NCBI GenBank assembly: GCA_020852755.1
Contig: JADZAF010000252.1
Location: 1 to 42,338, forward strand
DNA from: Bryobacterales bacterium
GTDB taxonomy: Bacteria > Acidobacteriota > Terriglobia > Bryobacterales > Bryobacteraceae
DNA length: 42,338 bases
Direction of reading: 5' to 3'
The notes beneath the pieces are model-generated. The model was not told where the DNA came from and did no database searches. It saw only the letters and a program-made list of their open reading frames with translations. Positions 26,785 through 35,058 of the stretch are shown here, one piece after another. Made by a program: the position numbers and the translations under genes. The first letter of the stretch is position 1; each line of letters opens with the position of its first letter.

Positions 26785-26800
26785 GGAGCCGTGAGGCTCC
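26785..26800 (+). promoter_or_regulatory. hairpin abutting the ribosome-binding site of the regulator gene
   Basis: GGAGCC-GTGA-GGCTCC is a perfect 6-bp stem with a tetraloop, ending directly at the Shine-Dalgarno GGAGG (26801-26805) of the gene at 26810. The CTCC of the right arm could alternatively pair with the GGAG of the ribosome-binding site, so a translational switch is possible. That is inference. Confidence 0.4.
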
Positions 26801-26809
26801 GGAGGACGA

Positions 26810-27460
26810 ATGAACTCGGGTGCCACTCGTATCAAGACCGTTGCCGTGTGCGACTCACAACCCGTCGCGGTGGAAGGGATTCGCGCCATTCTGAATCCCT
26901 GCCCGGACCTGCAGCTGATTGGCTCATCCGGCTCGCTCCTGGCCGGCATGGAGATGGTCCGCGCGCATCCTCCCTCGGTCCTGCTGATCGATAAGGCCTT
27001 CGGCCTGCAGCCCGTCATGGACTGGATTGCGGGGCTCCGGATGTCGGGCTGCCGCTCGGCCCCGGTGGTGTGGGGCATGTCCCTGAGCGAGGCTGAGGCG
27101 CTGCGCATCATGCAGGCGGGAGCCCAGGGGGTCATGCTCAAGACCACGGATCTGAACGGCCTGTTGGGTTGCCTCCGCAGGGTGGCCTCGGGCTCGCACT
27201 GGATGGAGGCGGGCATCTTCCAGGACTGGCAGGCTCTGCGCTGCACCCGGTCCAGCCTGACGCCGCGCGAGCAGCAGGTAGTCGAACTCGTCGAGCAGGG
27301 CATGAAGAACAAGGAGATCGCGCGCGTCCTGGGCATCTGCCCCGGAACCGTCAAGATCCACCTGAAGCACATTTTCGAGAAGACCGGCGTGCGCGGGCGC
27401 TACGGCCTGGCGCTCTCCGGCTTGCGCGAAAAGGGGCTTCTTTCGCTGCCCGCCGCTTGA
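26810..27460 (+). CDS. NarL/LuxR-type response regulator with atypical receiver
   Basis: A 216-residue regulator. The receiver domain (about 8-125) keeps D15, the phospho-acceptor candidate D61 (LLIDKAF) and K111. The second acidic residue of the usual DD pair is Ser16, so phosphorylation or Mg binding may be altered. The C-terminal domain (about 148-210) is a canonical LuxR helix-turn-helix: LTPREQQVVELV, NKEIARVLGICPGTVKIHLKHIF. It should bind DNA as a dimer. No histidine kinase is encoded nearby, so it is an orphan or is served from elsewhere. GGAGG lies 4 bp before the ATG. It is divergent from the CpaE-like gene and 47 bp upstream of the tldD-like gene. Confidence 0.9.
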   Translation: MNSGATRIKTVAVCDSQPVAVEGIRAILNPCPDLQLIGSSGSLLAGMEMVRAHPPSVLLIDKAFGLQPVMDWIAGLRMSGCRSAPVVWGMSLSEAEALRIMQAGAQGVMLKTTDLNGLLGCLRRVASGSHWMEAGIFQDWQALRCTRSSLTPREQQVVELVEQGMKNKEIARVLGICPGTVKIHLKHIFEKTGVRGRYGLALSGLREKGLLSLPAA

Positions 27461-27507
27461 TCGGAGCCTTCTGTTATTCTGGAAAACACCAGGAGCAGAA
27501 GGCCCGA

Positions 27508-29187
27508 GTGACCTCTTCCTACATCCGGGTGTGGCTGCTGGCGCTGCTGCCGGTTTCGGCCGCGGCGCAGTCCTCCGTTCTGTTACAGGCCCTGGGCGAA
27601 GAATTGGACCGCAATTTCGCCGGCCTCCGGCAGAAAGCCGACCCCGCCCCCTATTTCATGTCCTGCGCCGTGACCGAGACCTCGGCGCACGTGGTCTCCG
27701 GGTCGTTCGGGTCCATCACGGCCAGCAGCCAGGGAACCCGCCGGTTTCTGGATGTTTCCGTCCGGGTAGGGTCTCCGAAGCTGGACAACTACCGGCGTTC
27801 GCGGGGCGAGCGGGTGCGTTTCACCTCGGGAGCCGCCGTGCCGGTGGACGACAGTCCGCTGGCCATCAAGCGGCTGGTCTGGATGGAAACCGACCGCGCC
27901 TACCGGGCGGCGGCGGAGCGCCTGATCCGGATCCGCACCAACACCCAGGTGAAGGCCGCGGCAGCAGACGATTCCGACGATTTCTCCGTTGAGCAACCCG
28001 CGGTCTTCGTTCAGGCCCCGGCCAAACTGAAGTTTTCCGCGGACCAGTGGGCGCTCCGGATTCGGAGGCTTTCGGCCCGCTTCTCCCAGTACCCGGGCGT
28101 CCTCACCGCCACGGTTACGGTGACCGCGCAGGCCGAGACCCGCTATTTCGTCAACACCGAGGGCACCCGGCTGCAGCACGGGCGTACTTTTGCCCGGGTG
28201 ATGATCTCGGCGCAGGGCCGCGCCGGGGACGGCTCCGATGTGGCCACCAGTGAGAGCTTCGAGTCGCTGGACCCGGACAGGCTGCCCTCCGAGGACGTAC
28301 TGATGGCGGGCGTCGACCGGGTGGCCCAGGACGTTACCGGACTGCTGCGGGCTCGCGAGGTGGAGCCGTTCGTGGGTCCGGCCATCCTCTCCGGCCGGGC
28401 GGCCGGCGTCTTCTTCCACGAGATCTTCGGGCACCGCATCGAAGGCCACCGGCAGAAAGACGAGAGCGAGGGCCAGACCTTCACCAAGAGCGTGGGAGCA
28501 CCGGTCCTTCCGCCGTTTCTCTCCGTTCACTTCGATCCTACCCGGACGCAGGCCGCCGGCGTCGATTTGAACGGCTGGTACCGGTTCGACGACGAAGGGG
28601 TGAAGGCGCGCGATGTGCCGGTGGTGGAGAACGGCATCCTGAGGAACTTCCTGATGTCCCGCTCCCCCATCCGGGGTTTCCCGCAATCCAACGGACACGG
28701 GCGGCGGCAGCCGGGGATGGAGGTCGCTTCGCGGCAGTCGAACCTCATCGTGGAATCGAGCCGCCGGGTTCCGGAGGCGCGCCTGCGGGAGATGCTCATC
28801 GAGGAGATCAAGAAGCAGAACAAATCATACGGCTACTATTTCCAGCAAGTCACGGGCGGCTTCACGACCACCAGCCGGGCGGGTGTACAGGCCTTTAAGG
28901 TGATCCCGCTGGTGGTCTACCGCGTATATCCCGACGGTAGATCGGATGAACTGGTGCGCGGCGCCGACATTGTCGGGACACCCCTGGCCAGCTTCGCCAG
29001 GATCCTGGCAACCTCCGACAAGCCGGAGGTGTTCAACGGCTATTGCGGCGCCGAGTCGGGCAGCGTGCCGGTTTCCGCGGTTTCGCCCGCCCTGCTGATC
29101 TCGGAGATCGAGATCGAGAAGAAGGCCAAGTCGCAGGAGCGCCCCCCGCTGCTGCCCCAGCCGGTCCTTTCGGGAGGCCGGCCGTGA
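27508..29187 (+). CDS. exported TldD-like metalloprotease
   Basis: A 559-residue protein beginning with a Sec-type signal peptide (YIRVWLLALLPVSAAAQ), followed by a TldD/PmbA-family body. The metal site is HEIFGH (H304, E305, H309), the HExxxH signature of TldD, and the third ligand is present as C513 in NGYCGAES near the C-terminus. E. coli TldD is cytosolic and works with TldE to proteolyse unfolded peptides such as pro-microcin B17; this homologue should be periplasmic and about 80 residues longer. The GTG start at 27508 has AGAAGG 5 bp upstream and gives the signal peptide; the frame is open further upstream but overlaps the regulator gene. Its TGA overlaps the partner's GTG by 4 bp. Confidence 0.9.
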   Translation: MTSSYIRVWLLALLPVSAAAQSSVLLQALGEELDRNFAGLRQKADPAPYFMSCAVTETSAHVVSGSFGSITASSQGTRRFLDVSVRVGSPKLDNYRRSRGERVRFTSGAAVPVDDSPLAIKRLVWMETDRAYRAAAERLIRIRTNTQVKAAAADDSDDFSVEQPAVFVQAPAKLKFSADQWALRIRRLSARFSQYPGVLTATVTVTAQAETRYFVNTEGTRLQHGRTFARVMISAQGRAGDGSDVATSESFESLDPDRLPSEDVLMAGVDRVAQDVTGLLRAREVEPFVGPAILSGRAAGVFFHEIFGHRIEGHRQKDESEGQTFTKSVGAPVLPPFLSVHFDPTRTQAAGVDLNGWYRFDDEGVKARDVPVVENGILRNFLMSRSPIRGFPQSNGHGRRQPGMEVASRQSNLIVESSRRVPEARLREMLIEEIKKQNKSYGYYFQQVTGGFTTTSRAGVQAFKVIPLVVYRVYPDGRSDELVRGADIVGTPLASFARILATSDKPEVFNGYCGAESGSVPVSAVSPALLISEIEIEKKAKSQERPPLLPQPVLSGGRP

Positions 29188-30935
29188 GAAGCCGCCGGAA
29201 CTTCCTCGCCTGCCTGGCGTTGTGTGCGGCTGCCGGCACTCTCCGGGCTGCCGAGGATCCGGTGCTTCGGGCCATGCGGGACGAAATGGCCCGGTCGCGA
29301 GCGCTCAGGATCGTCAATCTCGACACCCCTTACTACATCGCCTACGCGCTGGACGAAGCAGATATGTTCTCCGCCTCGGCCACCCTGGGCGGCCTGCTCT
29401 TCTCGGAAAGGCGCCGCTTCCTGCTGCCCGACATCGCCGTGCGTGTCGGCGACTACAAATTCGACAACACCAACTACGTCGGCAGCGGCTTTCTCTACGC
29501 CGGACGCTACGGCGTCGACCGCTTTCCTCTGGATCATGACTACGGCGTGCTGCGGCGCTACCTGTGGCTGGCAACCGACCAGGCCTACAAATCGGCGGTC
29601 GAAGCCATCGCGCGCAAGCGGGCCGCCCTGAAGAACGCCACGGTCAGCGAGCAGATTCCCGATTTCGCCAAAGTCCAGCCCGTGAAGCGCGTCCTGGACA
29701 GCCGCGCCGAAACCATGCAGGAATCCGCGTGGGTCGCGCAGTTGAAGGCGCTTTCCGCGGTTTTCGCCGCCTATCCGCAACTGCGATCCTCCAGCGTGGA
29801 TTTTCAGGCCACCCAGGGCATCCGGTACATGCTGACCTCGGAGGGGACCGAGATCCGCCTGCCCCAGAAGCTCATCTTCATCCGCGCCCGGGTCACCGCC
29901 CAGGCCGCCGACGGCATGACGGTGCGCGATGCCGCGGTCTTCCACTCCCTGGATTTCACGCGCCTGGCGCCGCAGAGCGACCTGGAGCGCAGCATGCGCC
30001 AGCTGGCGGAGAACGCGGTGGCCCTGGCCGCGGCTCCGTCCGGAGAGTCCTACGCCGGTCCGGTATTGTTCGAAGCCGAAGCGGCCGCCCAGTTGTTCGC
30101 CGAGGTGCTGGGCAGGAACCTGGCGCTGCCCCGCCGCCCGGTAATGGAACCGGGGAGGGGCGGCGTCTTCCTTTCGAGCGAGTTGGAGGGCCGGGCAGGC
30201 GCGCGCGTTCTACCCGAGTGGATGGACGTGGTGGACGACCCCACCCAATCCGAGTGGCGCGGCCGCCAGCTCCTGGGGCGCTACGAGGTGGACCTGGAAG
30301 GCGTCGTCCCGGAACCGCTCGTTCTGGTCGACAAAGGAATCCTGAAGAACTACCTGCTTACCCGGCAGCCGGTGCGCGGCTTCGAAGCCTCGAACGGACG
30401 CGCCCGGATGCCCGGCAGCTTCGGAGCCAGGACCGCCGGCATCAGCAACCTGTTCGTCCGCGCCGCTCAAACCGCTCCCGCGGCCGACCTGCGGCGGCGG
30501 TTGCTGGAGATGTGCCAGGCGCGCAACAAGCCGTATGGCCTGATCGTCCGGAAGATGGATTTCCCCTCCTCGGCCTCCTTCGAGGAAGTGCGGCGGGTGC
30601 TGGCCGGCATGGCCCAGTCGGGAGGCGCTGCGCGGCCTGCCAGCCTTCCGCTGCTGGTCTACCGCGTCTATCCGGACGGGAAGGAAGATCTCGTGCGCGG
30701 ATTGCGATTCCGAGGGCTGGGAACCCGCTCTCTGCGCGATATCGTGGCCGCTTCCGACGAAAGCCACCTGTTCGAGTTTCTGGACAATCCCGCGCCCTTC
30801 GCCCTGATGGGCGCGGGCGGCTACGTGTCCGAGAGCGCTGTGGTGGCGCCCTCGGTCCTGATCGATGACGTGGAACTACAGAAAATCGACGACCAGCAGC
30901 CCCGTCCGCCGCTGGTGCCCCCGCCGCTCAGGTAA
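29184..30935 (+). CDS. exported TldE/PmbA-like partner without metal site
   Basis: A 583-residue TldD/PmbA-family protein starting at GTG 29184 (GTGA overlap with the preceding stop; GGGAGG upstream). The N-terminus SRRNFLACLALCAAAGTLRA looks like a twin-arginine signal, or a Sec signal with chance arginines. At the position of HEIFGH in its neighbour it reads FAEVLGR: both His are lost (A306, R311) while the Glu is kept (E307). No equivalent of the C-terminal Cys ligand is seen. It is therefore probably the non-catalytic, TldE-like subunit of a TldD/TldE heterodimer. Shared blocks such as LPLLVYRVYPDG and the terminal VLIDDVELQK align with the neighbour. A stem without a T-run follows at 30951. 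Confidence 0.87.
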   Translation: MRSRRNFLACLALCAAAGTLRAAEDPVLRAMRDEMARSRALRIVNLDTPYYIAYALDEADMFSASATLGGLLFSERRRFLLPDIAVRVGDYKFDNTNYVGSGFLYAGRYGVDRFPLDHDYGVLRRYLWLATDQAYKSAVEAIARKRAALKNATVSEQIPDFAKVQPVKRVLDSRAETMQESAWVAQLKALSAVFAAYPQLRSSSVDFQATQGIRYMLTSEGTEIRLPQKLIFIRARVTAQAADGMTVRDAAVFHSLDFTRLAPQSDLERSMRQLAENAVALAAAPSGESYAGPVLFEAEAAAQLFAEVLGRNLALPRRPVMEPGRGGVFLSSELEGRAGARVLPEWMDVVDDPTQSEWRGRQLLGRYEVDLEGVVPEPLVLVDKGILKNYLLTRQPVRGFEASNGRARMPGSFGARTAGISNLFVRAAQTAPAADLRRRLLEMCQARNKPYGLIVRKMDFPSSASFEEVRRVLAGMAQSGGAARPASLPLLVYRVYPDGKEDLVRGLRFRGLGTRSLRDIVAASDESHLFEFLDNPAPFALMGAGGYVSESAVVAPSVLIDDVELQKIDDQQPRPPLVPPPLR

Positions 30936-30950
30936 AGGCGGCCGCGGCCC

Positions 30951-30969
30951 GGGCGCATGGCCGGCGCCC
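30951..30969. terminator. GC hairpin between convergent genes
   Basis: GGGCGC/GCGCCC with a 7-nt loop lies between the TldE-like stop and the DinB-like stop, which it touches. There is no T-run; it is a possible bidirectional terminator. Confidence 0.35.
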
Positions 30970-31484
30970 TACGGCGTCTTCTCCGAATGAGCGGACTCCC
31001 GCGCCAGGTGCCGGTAGAAGCCCAGGTCCTGCCCGGTCAGCATCTTGGTCGCGAACATGATCTGGCCGGTGTGCAGGGAGAAGTGCTCCACCACGTGATA
31101 GATTCCCTCCAGCACCGTCACCTGGTAGCCCTGCGGCGTGATGGTGTCCAGCAGGCGGTCGGGGCTCAGCCCTTCCATGACTCCGGCCGCCTCGCTGACC
31201 ACGGCGTCCAGCCGCGCTTTCAGGTCCGCGGTGGAAATGCCTCCGCGGGCCGAAAACTCCCGGTCGCGCACCCGGATGTCGGGCTTTCCTCCGATGGCCG
31301 CCGTGACCCACTGCCGCACGTTCCCGCTGAGATGCAGCACCAGGTTGCCCACGGCGTTCTCCTGCTCGTGGCCGCGCGCCCAGATCTGCTCTTCGCTCAG
31401 GCGGTCCAGGCACTCGCCGATGCGCTGTTGCAGCTGCCGCAATTTCCGTGTGGAGAATTCCAAAAAAGCGCTTCCGCAATCCAT
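30969..31484 (-). CDS. DinB-like protein (DUF1572 type)
   Basis: A 171-residue four-helix-bundle protein of the DinB/DUF1572 group. The probable metal-site His are spread as expected: one in LVLHLSGN (about 50), then HVVEHFSLHTGQI (about 130-142). The NAVGNLVLHLSGNVRQWV block is typical of DUF1572. Many relatives are thiol-dependent or metal-binding proteins of unknown substrate. Its ATG follows the E2 stop directly (TAAATG), so it is the last gene of the lpdA-lipB-E2 operon, a link without an obvious biochemical reason. Confidence 0.82.
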   Translation of the reverse strand: MDCGSAFLEFSTRKLRQLQQRIGECLDRLSEEQIWARGHEQENAVGNLVLHLSGNVRQWVTAAIGGKPDIRVRDREFSARGGISTADLKARLDAVVSEAAGVMEGLSPDRLLDTITPQGYQVTVLEGIYHVVEHFSLHTGQIMFATKMLTGQDLGFYRHLARESAHSEKTP

Positions 31485-32798
31485 TTACAACACATCCTCC
31501 TGCCAGTTCTCTAACACCGATTTTGCCTTGGCCGTGAATTGGTCCGCCAGGGCGCCATCGATCAGGCGGTGATCGAAGGTCAGGCACAGGTAGCCCATGG
31601 AGCGGATGGCGATGGCGTCGTCGATGACCACCGGCGTCTTTTCCACGGTGCCCAGGCCCAGGATGGCGACCTGGGGCTGGTTGATCACCGGGGTGGCGAA
31701 CAGGCTGTTGTAGCTGCCGAAATTGGTTATCGAGAACGTGCCGCCCTGGACCTCGTCGGGCTTGAGCTGCCGGGCCCGCGCCCGCGCCGCCAGGTCCACG
31801 ATCGAGCGCTGCAGGCCCACCACGGTCAACTCGTCGGCATTCCGAATCACCGGCACGATCAGGCCGTTCTCCAGGGCCACCGCGATGCCGATGTGAATCC
31901 CGCTGTGATAGATGATGTTGTTCCCCTCGATGGAAGCGTTCACGATGGGAAACTCCCGCAGCGCCAGCGCGGCAGCCCGGGTCACAAAGGGAAGAAAAGT
32001 GAGCGAGAAGCCGTAGCGCGCCTGGAAGTCGGCCTTGTTGCGCTCCCGGATCCGGGCCACCCTGGTCATGTCCACCCGGTGCACGGTGGTGACGTGGGCC
32101 GAGGTGCGCTTGCTCAGGATCATGTGCTCGGCGATCTTGGCGCGCATGGTGCTCATCGGCTCGACGCGCGCCTTGGCTACTCCCGCGGGCGGGATGTACT
32201 CCGGCGCCGGCGGGGGAGCGGCGGCCGGTTTCGGCGGCTCCGGAGCCGGGACGGCGGCCGGAGGCGGAGGAGCCGCGGCAGGCTGCTCGCGGCGCGCCAG
32301 GTAAGCCTCCAGGTCCTGCTTGGTGATGCGGCCTCCGGCCCCGGTGCCCTGTACCCGGCCTAGATCGATATTGTGCTCCCGGGCCATGCGCCGGACCAGC
32401 GGCGAGAGCGGCCCGGTGGGCTGGGCGGCTTCGGCCGGCGCGGCTTCGGCCGGCGGCGGCGGTGGAGCGGCGGCGGGCGCCGCCTGTTGCACCGGGGGTT
32501 CGGGCGCCGCCGGGGGAGGCGGGGCGGCAACCGCCGCCGGGCGGCCGTCGCCCGCGGCCTTGCCGGTTTCGTCGATACGCGCCACCACCGTGTTGATCCC
32601 GACGGTCTTGCCCTCTTCCACCAGTACTTCCGCCAGGGTTCCGGCTGCCGGAGAGGGTATCTCGGTGTCCACCTTGTCGGTGGAAATCTCAAATAAGGGC
32701 TCGTCCCGCTCCACGCGGTCGCCAGGCTTCTTCAGCCACTTGGTCAGCGTCCCTTCGACAATGCTTTCGCCCATCTGGGGCATCACCACGTCCGTCAT
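31485..32798 (-). CDS. 2-oxo acid dehydrogenase E2 (dihydrolipoamide acyltransferase)
   Basis: A 437-residue E2 subunit. The single N-terminal lipoyl domain has the acceptor lysine K42 in STDKVDTE. A Pro/Ala-rich hinge follows, then the E3/E1-binding domain (about 128-165; SPLVRRMAREHNIDL, GTGAGGRITKQDL) and a second Pro/Ala hinge. The catalytic domain (about 205-437) has H410 and D414 in DHRLIDG. The domain set fits succinyl-, branched-chain- or pyruvate-dehydrogenase E2; the sequence alone does not decide, so no symbol is given. The E1 genes are not in this window. It overlaps lipB by 4 bp (ATGA), and its own lipoyl domain is a likely substrate of that enzyme. Confidence 0.93.
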   Translation of the reverse strand: MTDVVMPQMGESIVEGTLTKWLKKPGDRVERDEPLFEISTDKVDTEIPSPAAGTLAEVLVEEGKTVGINTVVARIDETGKAAGDGRPAAVAAPPPPAAPEPPVQQAAPAAAPPPPPAEAAPAEAAQPTGPLSPLVRRMAREHNIDLGRVQGTGAGGRITKQDLEAYLARREQPAAAPPPPAAVPAPEPPKPAAAPPPAPEYIPPAGVAKARVEPMSTMRAKIAEHMILSKRTSAHVTTVHRVDMTRVARIRERNKADFQARYGFSLTFLPFVTRAAALALREFPIVNASIEGNNIIYHSGIHIGIAVALENGLIVPVIRNADELTVVGLQRSIVDLAARARARQLKPDEVQGGTFSITNFGSYNSLFATPVINQPQVAILGLGTVEKTPVVIDDAIAIRSMGYLCLTFDHRLIDGALADQFTAKAKSVLENWQEDVL

Positions 32799-33457
32799 AT
32801 GAGTGCCTCCACTGTTGTCCCCACGATCTCGCGGTCAAAAACCCGTCCGAAGTGAGCGGCCAGGCGTGCGGCCACGTCGCGCCGCTCCACCCTGGCCCCC
32901 CGTTGCCACATTGAAGTTACCGGTTTCGTCAGCCCGCAGGGCACGATGTACCGGAAATAATTCAGGTCCGTGCTGACGTTCAGGGCGAAGCCGTGCGAGG
33001 TCACCCAGCGGCTGACGTGCACGCCGATGGCGGCGATCTTGGCGCCTTCCACCCACACCCCGGTGGCTCCCGCCGCCCGTCCGGCTTCGATACCGAAATC
33101 CGCCAGCGTGTCGATCAGGACCTGCTCGACACCGCGTACGTAGCCCACCACGTCGCGCTTCCACTCCCTCAGATCCAGAATCGGATAGCCGACCACCTGC
33201 CCCGGCCCGTGATAGGTGATGTCGCCCCCGCGGTCGGTGTGATGAAAGGAGATGCCCGCCCGCCGCAGCACCTCCTCGCCGGCCAGCAGGTTCTCCATGC
33301 GCCCGTTGCGTCCCAGGGTGATGACGTGAGGGTGCTCCACGATCAGGAGCTGGTCGGGGACCAGACCCTGTTTGCGCTTTTCGACGAAGTCCTGCTGCAC
33401 CTCGCAGGCTGCTCCGTAATCGATCCGCCCGAGGTCGCGAAACTCGCACCTATGCAT
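32795..33457 (-). CDS. lipB: octanoyl-ACP:protein octanoyltransferase
   Basis: A 220-residue enzyme that moves octanoate from acyl-carrier protein to lipoyl domains, the first step of lipoate synthesis. Diagnostic motifs are RGGDITYHGPGQ (76-87), the conserved Lys K140 in AKIAAIGV, SHGFALN and the nucleophile C174 in VPCGLT. LipA, the partner that inserts sulfur, is not in the window. It overlaps lpdA by 8 bp and the E2 gene by 4 bp, so the three lipoyl-related proteins are translated from one message. Confidence 0.97.
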   Translation of the reverse strand: MHRCEFRDLGRIDYGAACEVQQDFVEKRKQGLVPDQLLIVEHPHVITLGRNGRMENLLAGEEVLRRAGISFHHTDRGGDITYHGPGQVVGYPILDLREWKRDVVGYVRGVEQVLIDTLADFGIEAGRAAGATGVWVEGAKIAAIGVHVSRWVTSHGFALNVSTDLNYFRYIVPCGLTKPVTSMWQRGARVERRDVAARLAAHFGRVFDREIVGTTVEALI

Positions 33458-34847
33458 TGATCGCCAGACCGTAAACGGCGTTGAACGCCTCGCCCAGGGC
33501 TTCGTACAGCGTGGGGTGCGCGTGGATGGCGCTCCTCATGGTCTCGATGGTGGCCTCGGCCTCCATGGCCGCCACGGCCTCTCCGATCAGCTCGAAGCCC
33601 GAGGGTCCGATAATGTGCACGCCCAGAATCTCGCCATACCGCTCGTCGGCCACCACCTTGACGAAACCGTCGTGCGATCCCAGAATGGTGGCCCGGCTGT
33701 TGGCGGCCATGGGGAACTTGCCCACCTTGACTTTGAAGTTCGCGGCACGCGCCTGCGCCTCGGTGAGTCCCACGCTGCCGATGCCGGGCTCTGTGTAGGT
33801 TACGCCGGGAATGCGGTCCTTGTTCACCGGCCGGGCCGGCATGCCGGCGATGTGGGCCACCGCCACCATGCCTTCCATCGCGGCGACGTGGGCCAGCTGG
33901 GGAGTGCCGGCCACAATGTCCCCGATGGCATAGATGCCCGGCTCGGCCGTACGCTGGTCGGCATCCACCTTGACGAAGCCTCGCTCCAGCTCCACGCGGG
34001 TCCTCTCCAGCCCAAGGTTCTCCGTGTTCGGCTTGCGTCCCACCGCCACCAGGAGTTTCTCGACCTCAAAATCCTCCTGCTTGCCGGTGGCAAGCGCGGC
34101 GGAGAACCTCACGCAACCGTCCGCGCGCCGCACGTTCTCCACCCGGGCTCCGGTCTCCACCCGGATGCCCGAGCGCTTGAACACGCGCTCCAGTTCCCTG
34201 GAGATTTCCTCGTCCTCGACCGGCACGATGCGAGGCAGCATTTCGAGCAGCGTGACCCGGGTTCCGAAACGCTGGAAGATGGAGGCGAACTCCACGCCCA
34301 CCGCTCCGGCCCCGATGATCCCCAGGGTCTTCGGAACGGCGGTCAGATCCAGGATCTCGACGTTGGTCAGGATGGATTGAGAATCGGCTTCGAGGCCCGG
34401 CAGCATGCGCGCCGCCGAACCGGTGGCCAGCAGGATGTTCTTCGTGTCCAGAATGCGAACGCCGCCGCCCTCCTCGCGCAATTCCACCTGCCCGGGGCCC
34501 CGGACCGTCCCGTACCCCTTCAGCCAGTCCACTTTGTTCTTGCGCATGAGGAACTCGACGCCCTTGGCGTGCTTGGCGACGATCTTGTTCTTGCGATCGA
34601 TGACTCGCGGGTAATTGAGGCGCGGGTTCTCGCACTCGATGCCCTCATCGGCGGAGTGGACGAAGTGCTGCCATACCTCGGCGGTGTGCAGCAGGGCTTT
34701 GGTCGGGATGCAGCCCACGTGCAGGCAGGTCCCGCCCAGCTTCGGGTCCTTCTCGATCAGCGCGGTCTTGAGCCCGTACTGTCCCGCGCGCACCGCTGCG
34801 GAGTACCCGCCGGGACCGCTACCAATGATCACCAGATCGTAAGGCAT
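33450..34847 (-). CDS. lpdA: dihydrolipoyl dehydrogenase (E3)
   Basis: A 465-residue FAD flavoprotein that reoxidises dihydrolipoyl groups with NAD+. The N-terminal FAD motif is GSGPGGYSAA. The redox disulfide is C41/C46 in GGTCLHVGCIPTK, with a His where most family members have Asn. The NAD domain has GIIGAGAVGVEFAS, and YAIGDI is present. The dimer-interface His-Glu pair is near the C-terminus (HAHPTLYEALGEA). ATG 34847 fits the family start; ATG 34856 would add MRA. TACAAT lies 7 bp before 34847, suggesting a leaderless message. It is the first gene of lpdA-lipB-E2-DinB. Confidence 0.95.
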   Translation of the reverse strand: MPYDLVIIGSGPGGYSAAVRAGQYGLKTALIEKDPKLGGTCLHVGCIPTKALLHTAEVWQHFVHSADEGIECENPRLNYPRVIDRKNKIVAKHAKGVEFLMRKNKVDWLKGYGTVRGPGQVELREEGGGVRILDTKNILLATGSAARMLPGLEADSQSILTNVEILDLTAVPKTLGIIGAGAVGVEFASIFQRFGTRVTLLEMLPRIVPVEDEEISRELERVFKRSGIRVETGARVENVRRADGCVRFSAALATGKQEDFEVEKLLVAVGRKPNTENLGLERTRVELERGFVKVDADQRTAEPGIYAIGDIVAGTPQLAHVAAMEGMVAVAHIAGMPARPVNKDRIPGVTYTEPGIGSVGLTEAQARAANFKVKVGKFPMAANSRATILGSHDGFVKVVADERYGEILGVHIIGPSGFELIGEAVAAMEAEATIETMRSAIHAHPTLYEALGEAFNAVYGLAINA

Positions 34848-34854
34848 TGCCCTC

Positions 34855-34860
34855 ATTGTA
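34855..34860 (-). promoter_or_regulatory. candidate -10 box 7 bp before lpdA
   Basis: On the minus strand, TACAAT is followed by GAGGGCA and the ATG at 34847. No good -35 is seen at 17 bp. The 201-bp divergent gap that holds it also contains a perfect inverted repeat at 34997-35011. Confidence 0.35.
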
Positions 34861-34996
34861 GCAACACCTTTTCAACGGGTTGCCGGGTTGCGGGCCACTG
34901 TGAACCCGGGCTCGGTGCAAGCGCGAACAACCTCACTGGCCGCAAGCCTCCAGGGCACGGAAATTCCCTCTGTCCCCTTTTCTCCCGAACCTGGAG

Positions 34997-35011
34997 CGGA
35001 CCACCGGTCCG
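34997..35011. repeat. perfect inverted repeat in the lpdA/POTRA divergent region
   Basis: CGGACC-ACC-GGTCCG lies 48 bp before the POTRA gene start. It could be an operator half-site pair or a small hairpin; no regulator can be named. Confidence 0.4.
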
Positions 35012-35058
35012 GCGCGCCGCATTCTCCGGGTGGAACTTGGGCCTTAAAATGGAGATAT

